The notes under the pieces were generated by a model. That model was not told the origin of the DNA and did no database searches. It worked only from the letters and a program-made list of their open reading frames with translations. 64,000 nucleotides of DNA from positions 148,655 through 212,654 of the forward strand of contig NZ_PVEN01000013.1 of the NCBI RefSeq assembly GCF_002973525.1. The letters are read 5' to 3'. The position numbers and the translations under genes were made by a program. The stretch comes from Paraburkholderia sp. BL21I4N1 (GTDB taxonomy: Bacteria > Pseudomonadota > Gammaproteobacteria > Burkholderiales > Burkholderiaceae). Below, in pieces: positions 60,546 through 64,000 of the stretch. The first letter of the stretch is position 1. Every line of letters begins with the position of its first letter.

Positions 60546-61043
60546 TCAGAAGTTCGAGTCCGCTTCCCTGTTTTCCACGACATCTCGCGTCGCCGTCCAA
60601 TACGGTTGGCGGTCGTAGTAGGCGTGCACCGTCGCACCCCATTGCATGTCCGCCATCGACGGCCAGTGATCCTTATCGAAACCCGGCGCGCTTTTGATCC
60701 GCTCGGCAGGGGCGTCGAGCACGAAGCATTTGTCGTCGGTGTCGAGCGTGAGCGTGCTCCACGGTATTGCGTGTAACGTGTCGCCCATGCCGAGAAAACC
60801 GCCGCTCGATAACACCGCGTAAGCGATTCGTCCGCCGCGTACGTCGAGCATGATGGCCGCGATTTTGCCGACGTGTTCGCCGTCGGAAGAGATGACCTTG
60901 TTGCCGTCGAGCGTCGAGGCGGCCATGACTTCCGGACCGGGACCGTCGCCGACGCCAAGGCCGACGATGGCGGCGCCTTGGGTGGTAGCGGAGGTGTTGG
61001 CGGTGCCCGCGACTGCCGGGTTTTGAGGGGTGAGCGAGGCCAT
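60546..61043 (-). CDS. PRC-barrel domain protein
   Basis: A 165-residue soluble protein. The PRC-barrel core (about 50-120) has NKVISSDGEHVGKIAAIMLD, RGGRIAYAVLSSGGFLG and HAIPWSTLTLDTDDKCFVLD. Such proteins are small stress-associated or RNA-linked factors in Burkholderia; a specific role is not known. AAGGGAG five bases before ATG 61043 fixes the start, although the frame is open for 90 more codons upstream. It is followed by an intergenic stretch with repeats. Confidence 0.85.
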   Translation of the reverse strand: MASLTPQNPAVAGTANTSATTQGAAIVGLGVGDGPGPEVMAASTLDGNKVISSDGEHVGKIAAIMLDVRGGRIAYAVLSSGGFLGMGDTLHAIPWSTLTLDTDDKCFVLDAPAERIKSAPGFDKDHWPSMADMQWGATVHAYYDRQPYWTATRDVVENREADSNF

Positions 61044-61247
61044 GATGGCTCCCTTATGGAAACGCTTGTGTAGCGGGTGCGCAATGCACGTGCCTGTTGG
61101 GGGCGGGAGTGGTGGTGAGGTGCGACGGTGTGGCGGGTGATGATGGGCCGAGTGTTGCTGGTATGCGGCGGGATGGCGGTGGGAGGGGCGAGGTTGCAGC
61201 TGTGAGGCGGAGAGTGCTGCGGAGGTGATGCAGGAGCGGCTTGCGGC

Positions 61248-61286
61248 AGGGACTTGCAGAAGGGTCTTGCGAGAGGGTCTTGCAGG
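61248..61286. repeat. Three tandem 13-bp repeats
   Basis: Three in-phase 13-mers, AGGGACTTGCAGA, AGGGTCTTGCGAG and AGGGTCTTGCAGG, between the PRC-barrel gene start and the sigma-factor stop. The surrounding 61044-61334 holds no gene. Confidence 0.65.
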
Positions 61287-61292
61287 CGAGGC

Positions 61293-61321
61293 CGCTTGCC
61301 GTGCAAGGCGCACGGCAAGCG
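61293..61321 (-). terminator. Perfect 12-bp hairpin after rpoD
   Basis: CGCTTGCCGTGC (61293-61304) and its exact complement (61310-61321) flank AAGGC. It lies 14 bases after the sigma-factor stop. No U-run follows on the minus strand, so it is either a weak terminator or an mRNA 3'-end structure. Confidence 0.5.
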
Positions 61322-61334
61322 TAAAACAGACAGC

Positions 61335-63332
61335 TTAACGGTCGAGGAACGACTTCAGACGATCAGCGCGGCTCGGATGCATCAGCTTGCGCATTGCCTT
61401 GCTTTCGATCTGACGAATCCGCTCGCGCGTGACGTCGAACTGCTTGCCGACTTCTTCGAGGGTGTGGTCCGACTTCGTGTTGATGCCGTAGCGCATGCGC
61501 AGCACCTTCGCTTCACGCGGCGACAGCGAGTCGAGCGCGTCGTCGATGGCGGCGCGCAAGTCGGCTTGCATCGCGGCGTCGGCCGGTGACGAAGCCGCCG
61601 AATCTTCGATCATGTCGCCGAGCGTGGCATCGCCGTCGTCGCCGACCGGCGTTTCCATCGAGACCGGCTGCTTGGCGATCTTCAGAATGCCGCGGACCTT
61701 TTCTTCAGACAGTTCCATGCGTTCCGCCAGCACCGACGGATGCGCTTCCTGACCGGTCTGCTGCAGGATCTCGCGCGAAATGCGGTTGAGCTTGTTGATC
61801 GTTTCGATCATGTGCACCGGCACGCGAATCGTACGGGCCTGGTCGGCGAGCGAACGCGTCACGGCCTGGCGAACCCACCACGTTGCGTACGTGGAAAACT
61901 TCCAGCCGCGACGGTATTCGAACTTGTCCACCGCCTTCATCAGGCCGATGTTGCCTTCCTGGATCAGGTCGAGGAACAGCATGCCGCGGTTCACGTACTT
62001 CTTCGCGATCGAGATCACGAGACGCAGATTCGCCTCGATCATTTCACTCTTGGCCTTGCGCATCTTCGACTCGGCCGCAACCATCTGACGATTGATTTCT
62101 TTCAGATGCTTGAGCGGCAGCGAAACGGTGGCTTCGATTTCGATCAGTTTTTGCTGCTCGGACTGAATGGCCGGCAGATTGCGCTCCAGCGCCGCGCCGT
62201 ACGACGTGGTGCCGCGCGCTGCGCGTTCCGTCCAGCCGAGATCGGCTTCATGACCGCCGAACGACTCGATGAACTTCTCGCGCGGCATGCCGCTCTTCGC
62301 GACGACGATTTGCAGTATGTTGCGTTCGATCGCGCGAACCTGTGCGACCTGGTGCTGCACGTCGCCGCACAGACGGTCGATGGTGCGTGCCGTGAAGCGG
62401 ATCTTCGCGAGGTGCTGCTGGATCTCTTCGCGTGCGCGCAGATAGGCCTTCGAGCTGACGTCGCCGCGCGTGTGCGAAGCGTTCATCTGGTCGGACAGCA
62501 TGCCGACCTGGGCGAAGATTTCGAGGCAGTCGCTGGTGAGTTGCTTCAAGCGTGCTTCGTCCGCTGCGGACGAATCGGCCGGGCTAACGTCGTCGCTGTC
62601 GTCTTCTTCGTCGCTTTCCGCGTCCGTGTCGACGTCGGCTGCGGCCTCGGCGCTGGGGGCTTCTTCTTCGGCGGCGACCGTCTCTTCATTCAGACCGTCG
62701 ACCATTTCGTCGATGCGCAGTTCGCCGTCCGCGACCTGCTGGGCGCTCGCGAGAATGGCGGAGATCGCCAGCGGGCAAGCGGCGATCGCCTGCACCATTT
62801 CGTGCAGGCCGTCTTCGATACGCTTGGCGATGGCGATTTCGCCGGCGCGGGTCAGCAGCTCGGTTGCACCCATTTCGCGCATGTACATACGCACCGGGTC
62901 GGTCGTACGGCCGAACTCGGAGTCGACGGTCGACAGGGCGACTTCAGTTTCCTCGTCCGCCTGATCGTCCGACACCACGGCGGGCGCGTTCGAGTTAAGC
63001 AGCAGTGTTTCGGCGTCTGGAGCCTGCTCGTAGACCTGCACGCCCATGTCGTTGAACGCGCTGACGATGCTGTCGATCGCCGCCGTCTGCGCGAAGTTGT
63101 CGGGCAGGTGGTCGTTGATCTGGGCGTGGGTCAGGTAGCCTTGCTCCTTACCCAGCTGGATCAGCGCGCGCATCTGGCGCTGACGTTCTTCTGCCTGCTG
63201 CGGCGGCAGTTCGGCCGCCGCCACGGGGATCGCTTTGCCGGCGCCCTTGCCCTTGGCCGTACGGCCCGAAGGGGCTTTGGGGGTGTAGCTGGCGTTTTCG
63301 TGTTGCGAATCTTCGCGATCAAAAGGGTTCAC
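61335..63332 (-). CDS. rpoD: RNA polymerase sigma-70 factor, primary type (RpoD)
   Basis: A 665-residue sigma-70 with all domains of a primary factor: region 1.1 (about 45-115), region 1.2 (DPVRMYMREMG), an acidic non-conserved insert (Glu/Asp-rich, about 230-270), region 2 (NLRLVISIAKKYVNRGMLFL and YATWWVRQAVTRSLADQART), region 3, and region 4 (VTRERIRQIESKAMRKLMHP). The -35-contacting helix is intact, but RKLRHPSR of E. coli reads RKLMHPSR, which removes an arginine used for activator contact. A GTG start follows GAGGAG. dnaG, its usual upstream neighbour, is not within the 660 bases before it. Confidence 0.93.
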   Translation of the reverse strand: MNPFDREDSQHENASYTPKAPSGRTAKGKGAGKAIPVAAAELPPQQAEERQRQMRALIQLGKEQGYLTHAQINDHLPDNFAQTAAIDSIVSAFNDMGVQVYEQAPDAETLLLNSNAPAVVSDDQADEETEVALSTVDSEFGRTTDPVRMYMREMGATELLTRAGEIAIAKRIEDGLHEMVQAIAACPLAISAILASAQQVADGELRIDEMVDGLNEETVAAEEEAPSAEAAADVDTDAESDEEDDSDDVSPADSSAADEARLKQLTSDCLEIFAQVGMLSDQMNASHTRGDVSSKAYLRAREEIQQHLAKIRFTARTIDRLCGDVQHQVAQVRAIERNILQIVVAKSGMPREKFIESFGGHEADLGWTERAARGTTSYGAALERNLPAIQSEQQKLIEIEATVSLPLKHLKEINRQMVAAESKMRKAKSEMIEANLRLVISIAKKYVNRGMLFLDLIQEGNIGLMKAVDKFEYRRGWKFSTYATWWVRQAVTRSLADQARTIRVPVHMIETINKLNRISREILQQTGQEAHPSVLAERMELSEEKVRGILKIAKQPVSMETPVGDDGDATLGDMIEDSAASSPADAAMQADLRAAIDDALDSLSPREAKVLRMRYGINTKSDHTLEEVGKQFDVTRERIRQIESKAMRKLMHPSRADRLKSFLDR

Positions 63333-63450
63333 GTATTCTCCTCTAGAGGCTTCGCTATGAGACGCAAGACGCGACCGTCAGGCGTTTCGAGCATGGCTCA
63401 ACATCACCTGAGTGACTCAACGCGGTTGTTTGGCTGTTGCTCTGGGGAGC

Positions 63451-63478
63451 AAAAAAGATGAGCCCGCTCGAAGCGGGC
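63451..63478 (-). terminator. Terminator-like hairpin in the rpoD leader
   Basis: On the minus strand GCCCGCT, CGA and AGCGGGC form a perfect hairpin (63462-63478), followed by TCATC and six T's (63456-63451). It lies about 120 bases before the rpoD start and some 30 bases after the putative -10, so it could attenuate rpoD or end a transcript from the right. Confidence 0.55.
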
Positions 63479-63510
63479 CGATAGAAATGTGCGAAATTCG
63501 CGCGGCTCGC

Positions 63511-63516
63511 ATTATA
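63511..63516 (-). promoter_or_regulatory. Candidate -10 box for rpoD
   Basis: TATAAT on the minus strand, about 180 bases before the rpoD start. No good -35 stands 16-18 bases upstream of it, so the promoter may need an activator or an extended contact. Confidence 0.45.
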
Positions 63517-63786
63517 GCTGAGCTTGCGCGTTCGCGCTCATTGTGTGCACAGGAAATTGTCATGCACGGTGTCAACAGGTCCGTTCGCAGCCCGCCGGTC
63601 ACACGCGGTGGGGCGTGTTGAGGTCGATACACCAAGGTATGTGCGGATTGGTCGATTACAAGCTCCTCACTATAGAGGAACCTGTTCGTCCGCACACGAC
63701 GCGATCGGTTCCCTCTGCTCTATATGGAGGGAGGATGTTTCTGGCGTCGATGTGGGCATCGTCAAAAGAAAATTCACGCAAGGGGG

Positions 63787-63815
63787 TTGACGACACGTCA
63801 GTCGTTCTTCATAAT
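63787..63815 (+). promoter_or_regulatory. Ribosomal RNA operon promoter
   Basis: TTGACG (63787-63792) and CATAAT (63810-63815) are 17 bases apart, preceded by an A-rich UP-like tract. A second TTGACG (63875-63880) with TAGTGA 18 bases on might be a downstream P2. Both drive transcription to the right, toward an rRNA operon beyond the window. Confidence 0.8.
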
Positions 63816-64000
63816 CTCGTTTCTCTGCTGCAGATGCAGCGACGCAGAACGAAGCAGTGCCGGTAGTTGTGAGGTTGACGACGCGGGTGCGGCTCCGGTA
63901 GTGAGTGCGTAATCGATCTTTAAAAATTAACAGCCGATAAGTGTGGGCGCTTGATGCGAGACGCGAGGCGGATCTTTCGGGATCTGCCGCAAAGCGAAAG
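63816..64000 (+). ncRNA. 5' leader of an rRNA operon with boxA
   Basis: GATCTTTAAAA (63915-63925) matches the boxA antitermination element of bacterial rRNA leaders, and the following AACAGCCGATAAGTGTGGGC is the conserved Burkholderia-type leader sequence before 16S. Mature 16S rRNA does not begin inside the window, so the rRNA gene itself is not called. Confidence 0.78.

Larger units (their letters stand above)
63333..63786. other. Divergent region between rpoD and the rRNA promoter
   Basis: No gene is supported here. The region holds the rpoD leader and promoter on the minus strand and an A-rich tract (63762-63777) just upstream of the rRNA -35, which could serve as an UP element. No tRNA was found. 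Confidence 0.5.

Noticed and set aside
63816..64000. Calling the 16S rRNA gene itself
   Set aside because: Only promoter, boxA and leader sequence are seen; the 16S start motif (AGAGTTTGAT) does not occur before position 64000.

Overview
The window looks like a chromosomal segment of a Burkholderiaceae bacterium, most likely Paraburkholderia. The evidence is high GC, dense compact operons, Burkholderia-type families (a 16-strand general porin, an AaeXAB-like efflux set, CbtAB, DUF4178/DUF350 polyamine-linked genes) and an rRNA leader of beta-proteobacterial type at the right edge. About 50 protein genes can be supported. No tRNA, CRISPR array, transposase or integrase was seen. Where the ribosome binding site favours it, starts are given inside a longer open frame.

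Layout. 1-6420: a TonB-dependent receptor, then a Tat-exported molybdenum hydroxylase (large subunit plus 2Fe-2S subunit). 6451-13463: a divergent polyamine/membrane cluster. The minus side has a membrane-fused spermidine synthase-like protein, a Tat-type FAD amine oxidoreductase and a possible 30-residue membrane peptide. The plus side has DUF350, SPFH, DUF4178, a small lipoprotein and S-adenosylmethionine decarboxylase. 13476-15909: a LuxR-type regulator with a degenerate HD-GYP-like domain, and an exported alpha/beta hydrolase. 16023-21520: a MarR-controlled tripartite efflux operon (FUSC, DUF1656, HlyD, NodT lipoprotein). 21737-26596: a signalling block with a photoactive-yellow-protein-like PAS protein translationally coupled to a PAS-GGDEF diguanylate cyclase, facing a KaiC-like ATPase and a hybrid histidine kinase. 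26717-32441: a LysR regulator, porin, exported hydrolase, MHS transporter and a cytosolic paralogue of the hydrolase, which reads as an uptake-and-hydrolysis module. 33030-34845: a CobC-like phosphatase and a cobalamin riboswitch in front of cbtB-cbtA.

35245-38006 is a visibly AT-richer islet with an RHS-repeat toxin and its overlapping immunity gene. It is bracketed by two directly oriented copies of a 35-bp element made of two inverted DnaA-box-like 9-mers; a third copy lies at 60376. 38234-46739 carries a second FUSC transporter, a 2-oxoglutarate dioxygenase, a MaoC-type hydratase, and a three-gene set (ALDH7-like dehydrogenase, FAD amino acid oxidase, aminotransferase) that fits pipecolate/2-aminoadipate catabolism. 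47096-57971 is a complete yfaATSQP/mag-like alpha-2-macroglobulin operon whose macroglobulin keeps a CAEQ thioester motif. It is followed by DUF898 and M48 peptidase genes. The right end holds a PRC-barrel gene, a primary-type sigma-70 gene on the minus strand, and a strong divergent rRNA promoter with a boxA-like leader; 16S itself starts beyond the window.

The strongest candidates for something new are the PYP-like receptor coupled to a diguanylate cyclase beside KaiC/hybrid kinase genes, and the toxin islet flanked by dispersed paired DnaA-box repeats. Functional statements rest on motifs read by eye; no database search was possible.
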